Shown here piece by piece: positions 24,093 through 32,716 of a DNA stretch of 42,580 bases. The notes beneath the pieces are model-generated. The model saw nothing but the letters and a program-made list of their open reading frames with translations. It searched no databases and was not told the DNA's origin. The DNA comes from JAADGZ01 sp964596835 (GTDB taxonomy: Bacteria > Pseudomonadota > Gammaproteobacteria > UBA6429 > Thiohalophilaceae), in assembly GCA_964596835.1 (NCBI GenBank), contig CAZQVV010000009.1, forward strand, positions 1 through 42,580. Reading direction: 5' to 3'. Position numbers and translations under genes: made by a program. Position 1 is the first letter of the stretch, and each line of letters opens with the position of its first letter.

Positions 24093-26153
24093 TCAGTCCG
24101 ATTTATTTTTTTGCTTGCCATCAAGCAGGTGGCAACGCACTTCATGTCCCCCATCCAAAAAGGAAACTGCGGGGTAAGTTTGCCGGCATTCATCCATCAC
24201 CTGCGGACAGCGGGGATGAAAATGACAGCCCGGTGGCGGATAAATCGGTGAGGGTAATTCACCTTCAAGGCGGATTACCTCACGCAAACCCAACTCTTTC
24301 GACTCACGCGCGATCACAGGCACGGCGGAGAGCAGGGCTTCGGTATAGGGGTGTTTCGGTGAAGTCAGCACCTCTTCGGCTGGGCCTTTTTCAACAATGC
24401 GACCAAGATACATCACTGCGATCTCATGCGCGAGGTATTCGACCACGGATATGTTATGGGTAATGAAAAGATAGCTAATTCCCAGTTCAATCTGCAACGT
24501 CTTTAACAGGTTCAGGGTCTGTGCCTGCACAGAAACATCCAGCGCGCTGGTGGGTTCGTCACAAACAATGATATCCGGCTTTACCGCCAGCACGCGCGCG
24601 ATGCTGATACGCTGACGCTGTCCACCAGAAAATTCATGCGGATACCGGTATCGTACATCAAGTGGCATGCCCACCTGTTGCAGCAGACGCTCGACCATAG
24701 CTTCGCACTCCTGACGACTGCCGGCGATATGCTGGGCGCGCATACCTTCTTCCAGAATTTCTCCCACCATCATGCGCGGATTCAATGATGAGAAGGGATC
24801 CTGAAAAATGATCTGAAAGTGCGCCCGCAACTGACGCAGGCGTTTGCCTTTTAGCGTCGTCAGTTCCTGTTCCTGCCATTGCACCGAACCGGCACTGGGC
24901 CGAATTAACTGTAGCAGAGCCTTGCCGGCCGTGGTCTTGCCACAGCCCGACTCCCCCACCAGCGCCAGTGTTTGGCCCTGGCGCAGCGCCAGATCGATGC
25001 CATCGACCGCATAAACGTGGTCCACAATCCGTTTGAACAGGCCTTTACGGATGGGAAAATGCACCTTGAGATCACGCGCCTGCATGATGACAGGCACCGC
25101 ATCTCTATTTTCAGTGATGATCGGTTTGCCTGTGGATACAAATACGCTTTCGTTTACCGATGAACGACCCGTATATAAATGACACCGCACCCGATGGCCA
25201 TCAGCCAGCGTATGCCAGTCCGGTATTTCATTCTCACAGGGCGCATGTACCTGTTCACAGCGATCCGAAAACCGGCAACCTCTAAACTTCGTATTTAAAG
25301 GCGGTACATTACCACGAATAGTTTCAAGCTGTGTGTCACGCTTATGCATGCTCGGCAGGGCAGCGAACAGCTTGCGCGAATAAGGATGGGCCGAGGCGGA
25401 AAAAAACTGCTCCCTTGTCGCCTGCTCGATGATCTGCCCGGCATACATCACCGCCAGCCTGTCCACGCGATCCGCGACAATCCCCAGATCATGCGTGATC
25501 AGCAGGATGGCCATACCCGCCTGTTGCTGGATGTCCTTGAGTAGGTCCAGCACCTGCGCCTGTATGGTCACGTCCAGCGCTGTGGTCGGCTCATCCGCAA
25601 TCAGCAGTTCCGGTCTGGCCGCAAGCGCCATGGCAATCATCACCCGTTGCTTCATGCCGCCGGACAATTGGTGCGGATAGTCGTTCAGGCGACGTCCTGA
25701 ATCGGGCATGCCCACTGCCGCCAGGGTACTGATGGCCTTTGAGCGAACCTTTTTCTGATTTCTGTTCGCCTCTGGTTGCAGGCGTAGCACCTCGATGATC
25801 TGCTCGCCGATAGTCAGCACCGGATTGAGCGAGGTCATGGGCTCCTGAAAGATCATCGCCATACGCTGTCCGCGTATGCTGCGCATCTGCCGCTCTGAAT
25901 ACTGCAACAGATCTTTGCCCTGAAACATGACATGACCGGAGACGATACGCCCAGCTGGCGAAGGCACCAATTGCATCAGCGACAGGGCTGTCATAGACTT
26001 GCCACAACCGGACTCGCCCAGCAGGGCGAAGGTCTCGCCTCTGCGGATATCAAAACTGACTTCATCGACCACCCGAAATGGCTTCTCGTAGCGGCCAAAC
26101 CAGGTACACAAGTCTTTTACATCCAGTAAGGTGTCCGGAATTTTACGGGGCAT
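24093..26153 (-). CDS. Peptide ABC transporter, dual ATPase subunit (YejF-like)
   Basis: A 686-residue protein with two fused ABC ATPase domains. Domain 1 (about 8-330): Walker A GESGCGKSMT, signature LSGGMKQR, Walker B LLIADEPTTALD. Domain 2 (about 355-680): GESGCGKTTAGK, FSGGQRQRISIARVLA, IIVCDEPTSALD. Each ends in the Cys-containing oligopeptide-transporter extension (FRGCRFSDRCEQ; PPGCHFHPRCPQVMDEC). It energises import of peptides or similar solutes at the inner membrane. It starts at TGATG overlapping the preceding permease. Architecture and gene order match E. coli YejABEF, though the substrate here is unproven. Confidence 0.9.
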   Translation of the reverse strand: MPRKIPDTLLDVKDLCTWFGRYEKPFRVVDEVSFDIRRGETFALLGESGCGKSMTALSLMQLVPSPAGRIVSGHVMFQGKDLLQYSERQMRSIRGQRMAMIFQEPMTSLNPVLTIGEQIIEVLRLQPEANRNQKKVRSKAISTLAAVGMPDSGRRLNDYPHQLSGGMKQRVMIAMALAARPELLIADEPTTALDVTIQAQVLDLLKDIQQQAGMAILLITHDLGIVADRVDRLAVMYAGQIIEQATREQFFSASAHPYSRKLFAALPSMHKRDTQLETIRGNVPPLNTKFRGCRFSDRCEQVHAPCENEIPDWHTLADGHRVRCHLYTGRSSVNESVFVSTGKPIITENRDAVPVIMQARDLKVHFPIRKGLFKRIVDHVYAVDGIDLALRQGQTLALVGESGCGKTTAGKALLQLIRPSAGSVQWQEQELTTLKGKRLRQLRAHFQIIFQDPFSSLNPRMMVGEILEEGMRAQHIAGSRQECEAMVERLLQQVGMPLDVRYRYPHEFSGGQRQRISIARVLAVKPDIIVCDEPTSALDVSVQAQTLNLLKTLQIELGISYLFITHNISVVEYLAHEIAVMYLGRIVEKGPAEEVLTSPKHPYTEALLSAVPVIARESKELGLREVIRLEGELPSPIYPPPGCHFHPRCPQVMDECRQTYPAVSFLDGGHEVRCHLLDGKQKNKSD

Positions 26154-27655
26154 CAGGTTTTGTCCCGCCTATTCAGATGCGGATCGAAAGCATCCCGCAC
26201 CGCGTCGGAAAACAGGTTGGCGGCCAGCACCAGGGTAAACATAAAGACAAAGGCGGCCACCAGTGACCACCAGACAATGGGTTCACGCGCCAGTTCCAGA
26301 CGCGCACCGTTGATCATATTGCCCCAACTGATAGTGGAAGGATCCACGCCGATCCCGATATAGGACAGCACTGCCTCGGCCAGCACCAGGCCGCTGAAAT
26401 CCAGCACCACCATGATCAGCACGATGTGCAATACATTGGGCAACAGGTGACGAACAATGATGGTGAAACGGCCCACGCCAAAAGCCGTTGCCGCCTGAAT
26501 GTAATCCATTTCTCGAAGCTTGAGCGTTTCTCCGCGCAACAGGCGACAGAGTCCGGTCCAACTGGTAATGCCCAGCACGACACATAACGCCAGCAGTTTC
26601 AGATCCGCTTGATCCCGTACCGACTCGAACAGCTCAGGATGGTTGGTCATATACACCTGTATCGACAGCACGGCAGCGGCAATCAATAATATGCTCGGTA
26701 CAGAACTGAGCGTGGTATAAATATACTGAATCAGATCATCCACCCAGCCACGAAAAAAACCCGCCATGATGCCGAGCAAAATCGCAAAGGGCAACATGAT
26801 CATCGTGGTCAGGGTGCCGATCACCAGGCCGGTACGAATGCTTTTCAGTGCCAGATACAACACGTCCTGACCCACCTTGTCGGTACCAAAAACATGGTAG
26901 AAAAAACTCAGTTTCCAGACAACGGTTGAGAGAACCATAAGCACCGCCAGTGTATATAACACTATACGTAGCGCACTCGCAGACTCCACCCGCCAGCAAT
27001 GCCGCCAGGCCTGTTTAAACGACCATGCCTGAGACCGGGCCAGATAAGCCAGTAGCAGCAACACGGACACCGCAAAAATGATCAGTCCCTGTCCTGCACC
27101 GAGCAGTGTTTTGAATAAAATATCCCGCCCACGCTGGCTGGCAGGATCCTGCAGATGCGCCGCGCCATATTTTAGTCTCGGATAACCACGGTACCGGCTG
27201 CCATCATTGGCGGTCATCGTCTCCATGGAATATAAGCGATAGGCAAAGGGTGCCGAATAGGTTTTTTCCACCCGTTCACGCAAATGAGACAACAACGCAT
27301 CCAGTGTACTGAAGACCTCAACGGAATACAGTTTCTCACCATTATGCACACTCGTCCCTGGCAGAAGCTGGCGATAGTGAATGGAATCCAGCAGACCGAC
27401 TGCCACATAAGCACAGAGAATAACGGCCGCCACCAGCGCCTGACGGTTGTTCAGCACATGCCGCCAGGGCTGGCGCAGATGCGGTTTATGGCGGATATAG
27501 GCAATCAGAAAAATCACCGCCACCAATAAGAGGTAGATAAAACGATCAGTCCAGAGCACCACCGGCTTCACCCCAAGTATTCCCGGCAACACCGCAAGCA
27601 GTGTGGTCATACCGATGACCAGGAGCAGAGGAGAAAACCAGAATTTTTTACTCAT
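26153..27655 (-). CDS. Peptide ABC transporter permease, enlarged (YejE/DppC-like)
   Basis: Inner-membrane permease. The C-terminal ~270 residues are the DppC-type domain (TDKVGQDVLYLALKSIRTGLVIG, EAA loop ATAFGVGRFTIIVRHLLPNV, VLSYIGIGVDPSTISWGNMI, in pieces). The N-terminal ~230 residues are extra: three hydrophobic segments plus a roughly 100-residue extracytoplasmic stretch containing LDALLSHLRERVEKTYSAPF. Total 500 residues versus 341 in E. coli YejE. Start ATG 27655 is chosen for the GAGG nine bases upstream; a TTG at 27670 overlapping the previous stop is less likely. Confidence 0.87.
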   Translation of the reverse strand: MSKKFWFSPLLLVIGMTTLLAVLPGILGVKPVVLWTDRFIYLLLVAVIFLIAYIRHKPHLRQPWRHVLNNRQALVAAVILCAYVAVGLLDSIHYRQLLPGTSVHNGEKLYSVEVFSTLDALLSHLRERVEKTYSAPFAYRLYSMETMTANDGSRYRGYPRLKYGAAHLQDPASQRGRDILFKTLLGAGQGLIIFAVSVLLLLAYLARSQAWSFKQAWRHCWRVESASALRIVLYTLAVLMVLSTVVWKLSFFYHVFGTDKVGQDVLYLALKSIRTGLVIGTLTTMIMLPFAILLGIMAGFFRGWVDDLIQYIYTTLSSVPSILLIAAAVLSIQVYMTNHPELFESVRDQADLKLLALCVVLGITSWTGLCRLLRGETLKLREMDYIQAATAFGVGRFTIIVRHLLPNVLHIVLIMVVLDFSGLVLAEAVLSYIGIGVDPSTISWGNMINGARLELAREPIVWWSLVAAFVFMFTLVLAANLFSDAVRDAFDPHLNRRDKT

Positions 27656-27666
27656 GGTCGACATCC

Positions 27667-28644
27667 TCAATCCAGCCTGATCCGGGGGTCGACCAGGGTA
27701 TAGGAAATGTCGGTCAAAATCAGTCCAAAAATGTACAGCACTGATCCGAGGAATACCATAGCGCGCACAATGGCAAAGTCCTGATTGCGGATAGCGTCGA
27801 TGGTATAACTGCCCAGGCCGGGAATGCCGAAAAAGGACTCCAGCAGCAGGCTGCCCATAAACAGGGTGGGAATAACCACCACCGCGCCAGTGAGGATAGG
27901 AATCATCGCGTTTTTCAACACATGCCGGAACAGAACAGCCAATTCTGACAGTCCCTTGGCGCGCGCGGTGCGCACATAGTCGCGGTTAATCTCTTCAAGA
28001 AAAATAGTCCGATACCAGCGTGAGCCAGCCCCGATACCCCCAATGATGCCGATGATCACCGGCAGGATCAGAAACTTGACCGCACTCAGGCCCGTGTCAT
28101 AACCGGAGATGGGTACCAGATGCAGCAGCTTGCCAATTAAAAACTGGCCGCCAATGATATAGAATAACGCGGAAATAGACATCAGCACCACACACAGCAC
28201 CACACCCCAGATATCGATATAGGTAGCGCGGAAAAAAGCCAGCAGCATGGCGAAGGTAATGTTAACCAGAAGGCCGACAATGAAAACCGGCACGGCAATG
28301 GCGAGACTCGGCCACATGCGCTGACTGATGTCAAAACCGATGTCACGGCCATCATCGGCGCTGCCAAAGTTGAACGCAAACAGGTTCACGGACTTCTCGA
28401 AAAAGATGGTATCGGTAAACGCGCCCAACCCGCTAACATCCGCGTTATACATCAACGGCTTGTCATAACCGCGTTCCTGCTTCCATTTAACAATGGCCTC
28501 AGGCGTCACCCGTTTCATCCCCAGATGCATGCGCGCCATGTCGTCAGGACTATTCACCAGAAAAAACAGCGAGAAGGTCAGTAGGTTCACACCGATCAGA
28601 ATGGGAATAGCATAAAGCATCCGGCGGACGATATAAGCCAACAT
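27667..28644 (-). CDS. Peptide ABC transporter permease (YejB/DppB-like)
   Basis: A 325-residue inner-membrane permease with six predicted helices. MLAYIVRRMLYAIPILIGVNLLTFSLFF is the usual DppB-type first helix (read in pieces). The EAA-like loop reads VRTARAKGLSELAVLFRHVLKNAMIPILT, and SLLLESFFGIPGLGSYTIDAI is also typical. The start overlaps the stop of the binding-protein gene (TGATG), so the operon is translationally coupled. Forms the pore with the 26153-27655 permease. Confidence 0.9.
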   Translation of the reverse strand: MLAYIVRRMLYAIPILIGVNLLTFSLFFLVNSPDDMARMHLGMKRVTPEAIVKWKQERGYDKPLMYNADVSGLGAFTDTIFFEKSVNLFAFNFGSADDGRDIGFDISQRMWPSLAIAVPVFIVGLLVNITFAMLLAFFRATYIDIWGVVLCVVLMSISALFYIIGGQFLIGKLLHLVPISGYDTGLSAVKFLILPVIIGIIGGIGAGSRWYRTIFLEEINRDYVRTARAKGLSELAVLFRHVLKNAMIPILTGAVVVIPTLFMGSLLLESFFGIPGLGSYTIDAIRNQDFAIVRAMVFLGSVLYIFGLILTDISYTLVDPRIRLD

Positions 28645-30869
28645 CAGCGTGCGCGCCTGGATCGAATAAGGGCTGGCTGACGTTCCTTTCGCCGGTAAAC
28701 CACGATAGCGGGAATCAGGCTAACCACCAGCAGCAGTAGCAACAGGGCCAGTGGCCAAATAATGGGCCGGTTCCATTCGGCTCGTTTCTGTTCACGCAAT
28801 CGAGGATCGATGCGCCGATACATCAAGGTATTATGCGCCATTTGGTTAGGCTTGGCGTTATGATACCAACTGTGATACAGAACAAATTGTTTCGGATAAA
28901 AACCCCAGATCCACGGCCCGTCGCGGCGCACAATCTCAACCATGCGCTTGATCAGGGCCAGGCGTTCGGGCGTGTTGTTCATGGTTTTCATTTTTTCAAA
29001 CAGGCGATCATATTTCGCATTGGAGTAGTTCGCCGCATTCTCACCATGATATTTTGCCTTGCCATTGGGACCATATAACAGAAACAGGAAATTTTCCGGA
29101 TCGGGGTAATCGGCATTCCATCCCCACATGAACAGTTGCGCATTGCCCTTGCGCATTTTTTCCTGAAAACGGTTATAATCGGTATTACGCACCACCAGTT
29201 CCAGATCAATTTTTTTTAATTGCTTGCGCAGCCAGTCAAAGCGCGCCTTGTCTTCCGGACCGCCGCCGGTAATATCCAGATGAATCAGCAGGGGCTTGCC
29301 CGTACGCACGTCCCGTCCGCCCGGATAACCGGCCCGCGCCAGCAGAGCCCTCGCCTCAGCAACCGACTTGCGTTGAGGCCGACCGTTCACCCAGTTATAG
29401 ACATAGGGATCAATCCCCGCCTTGCCACCGACATAACCAAAAATACCTGGCGGAATCACGCCCTGAGCCGGCATGCCCCGGCCATTGGCGAAAATGGAAA
29501 TAAACTCTTCATAATTCACGGCAATGGCAATGGCCCGACGCAGCAGGCGCGCACGTTCGGAATACCCGCCCACGACAGGATCCAGCATGTTAAAGCCCAT
29601 GTAGGAAATTGAGGTCTGCACACTGGTCAGTAACTTGATCCCCTTGGCCTGCATTAGTGGTGTCAGCTCGGCTTCACCTTGATGACTAAACTGGATGGCC
29701 TGATCAAAACTGTCAGAACTCACCCCGGACACGTCATAATAGCCCTGCAAAAATTTGTTCCAGTAAGGAATATTTTCCTTTTCCAGGTTGTAAACCACCT
29801 TGTCGATAAACGGCAGGCGTTTACCGGCATCCGCCAGCCAGCCTTTTGCTCTGTCCCCCGGTTCACCTTCGGAAGGATAAAACTGCGCATGAAAATTAGG
29901 GTTGCGTTCCAGCACCATGCGCAGGTTGGGATCATTGACCGTGAGCATGTAGGCACCGGTGCCCACCGGATACCAGTCAAGGCTGATGTTACGTTCTTTC
30001 ATGCCCGGCTGTGAATAAAAACGGTCGGCTTCCCAGGGCATGGGTGCAAAAAACGGCATCGCCAGCCAGTACAGCAACTGAGGGTAGCGGCCCTTGACCT
30101 TGATGCGATAGGTGTAACGATCCATCACCTTGACACCGGCTAAGGGATAGTCGCGCAAATCCAGAAAGGCTTTGTCCTCACCGACTTTCGCAACCTGTTG
30201 TTTCCAGGCCTTTGCCAGAGTGGCCGCATAATCCTTCAAACCCACGATATATTCATCCATCAGCCCCTGTATGGGGGAACTCAGGCGTGGGTGCGCCAGG
30301 CGCTTGATTTCGTAGACATAATCCGCAGCCACCAGTTCACGGCTGCCCTGATAAGGAAAGTCCGCCAGACTATGCACGTTTTTCAGATCTTTTTCCGTTA
30401 AAGACAAATAACGGGGCCGCCCCTGCGCATCCACGGCAAAGGCCGGATGCGGCTGGTAACGAATCCCGGGACGAATGTGTATTTCATACACGCTGTAGGC
30501 GACTTTAGCACCACCCTTGGCGCTGATTTCCCTGCCGGCGGCATTATAGTAGCGAGGATGGGGGATGCGCTCGGCGGTCAGGGGCTCCAGCTCATAGGGA
30601 CGCTTGAGAAAATTGTATTGCAACGGCGGTTCATAAATCTGACCGATAAAGGCATATTCGTTAGAGCTGTAGGCACGGATGGGATCGAGATGTTTGGGGC
30701 GTTCGGAAAAGGAGGAATAGAGAATGTTTTTACCGCTGTCACTGTCGGGATAGGGATTGTTCCAGGCAGCCCCTGCGGCCTGTACCAGCAGCGCCGTCAC
30801 CAAAACCGCTAACGGTACTGGCAGCAAGCGGTTACGCCTCAGTGAAGCAAACAGCAGAAAACCTGTCAT
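28644..30869 (-). CDS. Peptide-type ABC substrate-binding protein with C-terminal membrane anchor
   Basis: A family-5 (SBP_bac_5) extracellular solute-binding protein, about 741 residues. Signal sequence near the N-terminus (RRNRLLPVPLAVLVTALLV), then FSERPKHLDPIRAY, EPLTAERIPHP, YPVGTGAYML, ALLARAGYPGGRDV and AQLFMWGWNADYPDPENFLFLLYGPNG typical of the fold. Unusually it ends in a strong hydrophobic helix (IIWPLALLLLLLVVSLIPA) followed by basic residues, so it is probably tethered. The start is uncertain: ATG 30869 is used; a TTG at 30911 has AGAGAG upstream and would add 14 residues. First gene of the four-gene transporter operon. Confidence 0.87.
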   Translation of the reverse strand: MTGFLLFASLRRNRLLPVPLAVLVTALLVQAAGAAWNNPYPDSDSGKNILYSSFSERPKHLDPIRAYSSNEYAFIGQIYEPPLQYNFLKRPYELEPLTAERIPHPRYYNAAGREISAKGGAKVAYSVYEIHIRPGIRYQPHPAFAVDAQGRPRYLSLTEKDLKNVHSLADFPYQGSRELVAADYVYEIKRLAHPRLSSPIQGLMDEYIVGLKDYAATLAKAWKQQVAKVGEDKAFLDLRDYPLAGVKVMDRYTYRIKVKGRYPQLLYWLAMPFFAPMPWEADRFYSQPGMKERNISLDWYPVGTGAYMLTVNDPNLRMVLERNPNFHAQFYPSEGEPGDRAKGWLADAGKRLPFIDKVVYNLEKENIPYWNKFLQGYYDVSGVSSDSFDQAIQFSHQGEAELTPLMQAKGIKLLTSVQTSISYMGFNMLDPVVGGYSERARLLRRAIAIAVNYEEFISIFANGRGMPAQGVIPPGIFGYVGGKAGIDPYVYNWVNGRPQRKSVAEARALLARAGYPGGRDVRTGKPLLIHLDITGGGPEDKARFDWLRKQLKKIDLELVVRNTDYNRFQEKMRKGNAQLFMWGWNADYPDPENFLFLLYGPNGKAKYHGENAANYSNAKYDRLFEKMKTMNNTPERLALIKRMVEIVRRDGPWIWGFYPKQFVLYHSWYHNAKPNQMAHNTLMYRRIDPRLREQKRAEWNRPIIWPLALLLLLLVVSLIPAIVVYRRKERQPALIRSRRAR

Positions 30870-31170
30870 GCCCCGGCATACCGCCAATCGCACCCCCTTT
30901 AATACCGACAATATCGTACTCTCTTTAAGACCGGCTATAAGCCATCAGCGCCAAGTGTTCATTATGACCGCAATAGCTTCATTTAGTTATGCAGTTTATT
31001 ATAATTAGAAGCCCGAGGAAAAGCCCCCGGCAAGTAAGCGCCTAATAGCTTTTCGACTCTTTTCCCGGCAGCAGATTTCCGGTATGGTAGATAAATTACA
31101 GTGTGCTGTGTACGCATAATTTCACTGGCACGCCATCCATTATGAAATCATAATTTTAAGGGTAAGCAAG

Positions 31171-31962
31171 ATGGGTTTTCTTCAAGGTAAACGCGCTCTG
31201 ATCGTCGGACTGGCCAGCAACCGCTCTATTGCCTGGGGGATCGCCCAGGCCATGCACCGCGAAGGCGCTGAACTGGCCTTCACCTACCAAAACGAGAGGC
31301 TTGAAGGACGCGTGGCCAAGATGGCCGCCGAGATGGACTCTGAAATCATCGTCCCCTGTGATGTCAGCAGTGATGAAGAAATTGACACCGTATTCGACAA
31401 GCTGGATAACTACTGGGACGGACTGGATATCATCATTCACTCTGTCGCCTTTGCCCCACGCGCCGAACTTGAAGGCGATTATCTCAACAGCGTCACCCGC
31501 GAAGGCTTTCGCGCCGCGCATGAAATCAGTTCCTACAGCTTTGCCGCGCTGGCCAAATCCGGCATCCGCATGATGGAAGGCCGTGACGGCGCCATGCTGA
31601 CCCTGAGTTATTTGGGCGCCCAGCGCGCCATGCCCAACTACAATGTCATGGGCCTGGCCAAAGCCAGCCTGGAAGCCAATGTACGCTATATGTCGCAAAG
31701 CCTCGGCCCGGATGGCATCCGCGTCAACGGCATATCAGCGGGTCCCATCAAAACCCTGGCTGCCGCCGGTATCAATAATTTCCGCAAGATGCTCAAGGAA
31801 GTGGAAAGCACCGCGCCTCTACGCCGCAATGTCACCATCGAAGATGTCGGCAATGTGGCGGCCTTCCTTTGCTCCGATCTGGCGGCCGGCATTACCGGCG
31901 AAATCACCTATGTCGATGCGGGCTACAACACCATTGGCATGCGCCCGCTTGAGGTTGAATAA
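31171..31962 (+). CDS. fabI: Enoyl-[acyl-carrier-protein] reductase (NADH) FabI
   Basis: Reduces the trans-2-enoyl-ACP double bond in each elongation cycle of fatty acid synthesis. The 263-residue short-chain reductase has the N-terminal GLASNRSIAWGIA cofactor loop and HSVAFAPR. The FabI triad is Y147, Y157 and K164 (SYLGAQRAMPNYNVMGLAK), and ISAGPIKTLAAAGI also matches. AAGGG precedes the ATG by about ten bases. Single gene: the ABC operon lies divergently upstream and a GtrA gene converges with a 6-base gap and no terminator. Confidence 0.97.
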   Translation: MGFLQGKRALIVGLASNRSIAWGIAQAMHREGAELAFTYQNERLEGRVAKMAAEMDSEIIVPCDVSSDEEIDTVFDKLDNYWDGLDIIIHSVAFAPRAELEGDYLNSVTREGFRAAHEISSYSFAALAKSGIRMMEGRDGAMLTLSYLGAQRAMPNYNVMGLAKASLEANVRYMSQSLGPDGIRVNGISAGPIKTLAAAGINNFRKMLKEVESTAPLRRNVTIEDVGNVAAFLCSDLAAGITGEITYVDAGYNTIGMRPLEVE

Positions 31963-31968
31963 GCAAAA

Positions 31969-32370
31969 CTATGTTTTATCGGCAAAGGTAAAATGCTTGT
32001 GGCCCAGATAACTGCTCACCACCGGCACGCACAGGCCGATGAAATGAGCCATTTCCTGCGGGTGAAAATTAAAGGCCAGCCGGGGAAACAGATATTCCGC
32101 CAGGCCCACACTGATCAGCCATACCTGGATCGCGGCGGCAAGGTTGATCAGAGTAAAATGAAAAAATTCCTCATGCGTTTTTTTACCGCTGGGTTTAAAA
32201 ACCAGGAATTTTGACAACAGATAGGCGGTAACCATCCCTACTCCGTAAGCCGCAATAACGGCTGGGCTAAAGCCCATCCACTGACTGAAAACAATTCGGC
32301 TAAAGAAATTAACCCCGGCGGCGAAACCACCGACCAACATAAACTGGACAAATTCTTTTTTGTTATTCAC
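31969..32370 (-). CDS. GtrA family membrane protein
   Basis: A 133-residue protein with four predicted membrane helices (FVQFMLVGGFAAGVNFFSRI; AVIAAYGVGMVTAYLLSKFLVF; LINLAAAIQVWLISVGLAEYL; HFIGLCVPVVSSYLGHKHFTF, in pieces). GtrA proteins act with polyprenyl-phosphate sugars, being proposed flippases or partners of GtrB-like enzymes. The mycobacterial GtrA-like Rv3789 sits beside dprE1/dprE2. Here it is the last gene of the cluster that also carries DprE1- and DprE2-like genes, so a role with polyprenyl-phospho-pentose is attractive but inferred. Confidence 0.85.
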   Translation of the reverse strand: MNNKKEFVQFMLVGGFAAGVNFFSRIVFSQWMGFSPAVIAAYGVGMVTAYLLSKFLVFKPSGKKTHEEFFHFTLINLAAAIQVWLISVGLAEYLFPRLAFNFHPQEMAHFIGLCVPVVSSYLGHKHFTFADKT

Positions 32371-32716
32371 TGACTAAATCCAGTTCGCTATCCCAATTTG
32401 TAATCTTTAAATGCCTTTAAATGCTGGGGTATTCCCGCGAATATTTTTTAAAAGCCAAAGGCTTATCTGTCCGCCAATGAACGCGAATATACGTCAATAA
32501 AGGCAAAAGCATTTGTTATTGTGTGCCGTGCCTGAGGCACATCAGCATAAAATATTGGCGTTTATTCGCGTTCATTGGCGGATATTTCTTTTATATGTTT
32601 CATTTTAGACATTATTTTGTGGGGATACCTCAGCTTTAAATGGTGTTATTGTTGGACTCAACAGCATCTCCATCCCCGGATTTCCCCTCTGGACTTCGCG
32701 CTTCGCTCTACCCAGT
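32371..32716. other. Intergenic region with long-range inverted repeat
   Basis: About 345 bases with no supported gene. It contains the inverted repeat listed separately (32471-32581), a GC hairpin tgcctgaggca at about 32529-32539, and a purine/pyrimidine-rich end near 32670-32716. Reading frames here have no recognisable product. Confidence 0.5.
32471..32581. repeat. Inverted repeat ccgccaatgaacgcgaata
   Basis: Perfect 19-bp arms at 32471-32489 and 32563-32581 (one further pair extends it to 20), separated by 73 bases. The arm sequence is of the type found as a dispersed intergenic repeat in proteobacteria. The layout, inverted arms around a short non-coding core, resembles a small non-autonomous mobile unit, but no target duplication was identified. 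Confidence 0.7.

Noticed and set aside
30447..30812. Plus-strand frames opposite the ABC binding protein
   Set aside because: Antisense shadows; the minus frame shows a continuous SBP_bac_5 protein.
31000..31005. TATAAT as fabI -10 box
   Set aside because: No acceptable -35 at 16-18 bases and it lies about 165 bases from the start, so it is too weak to list.
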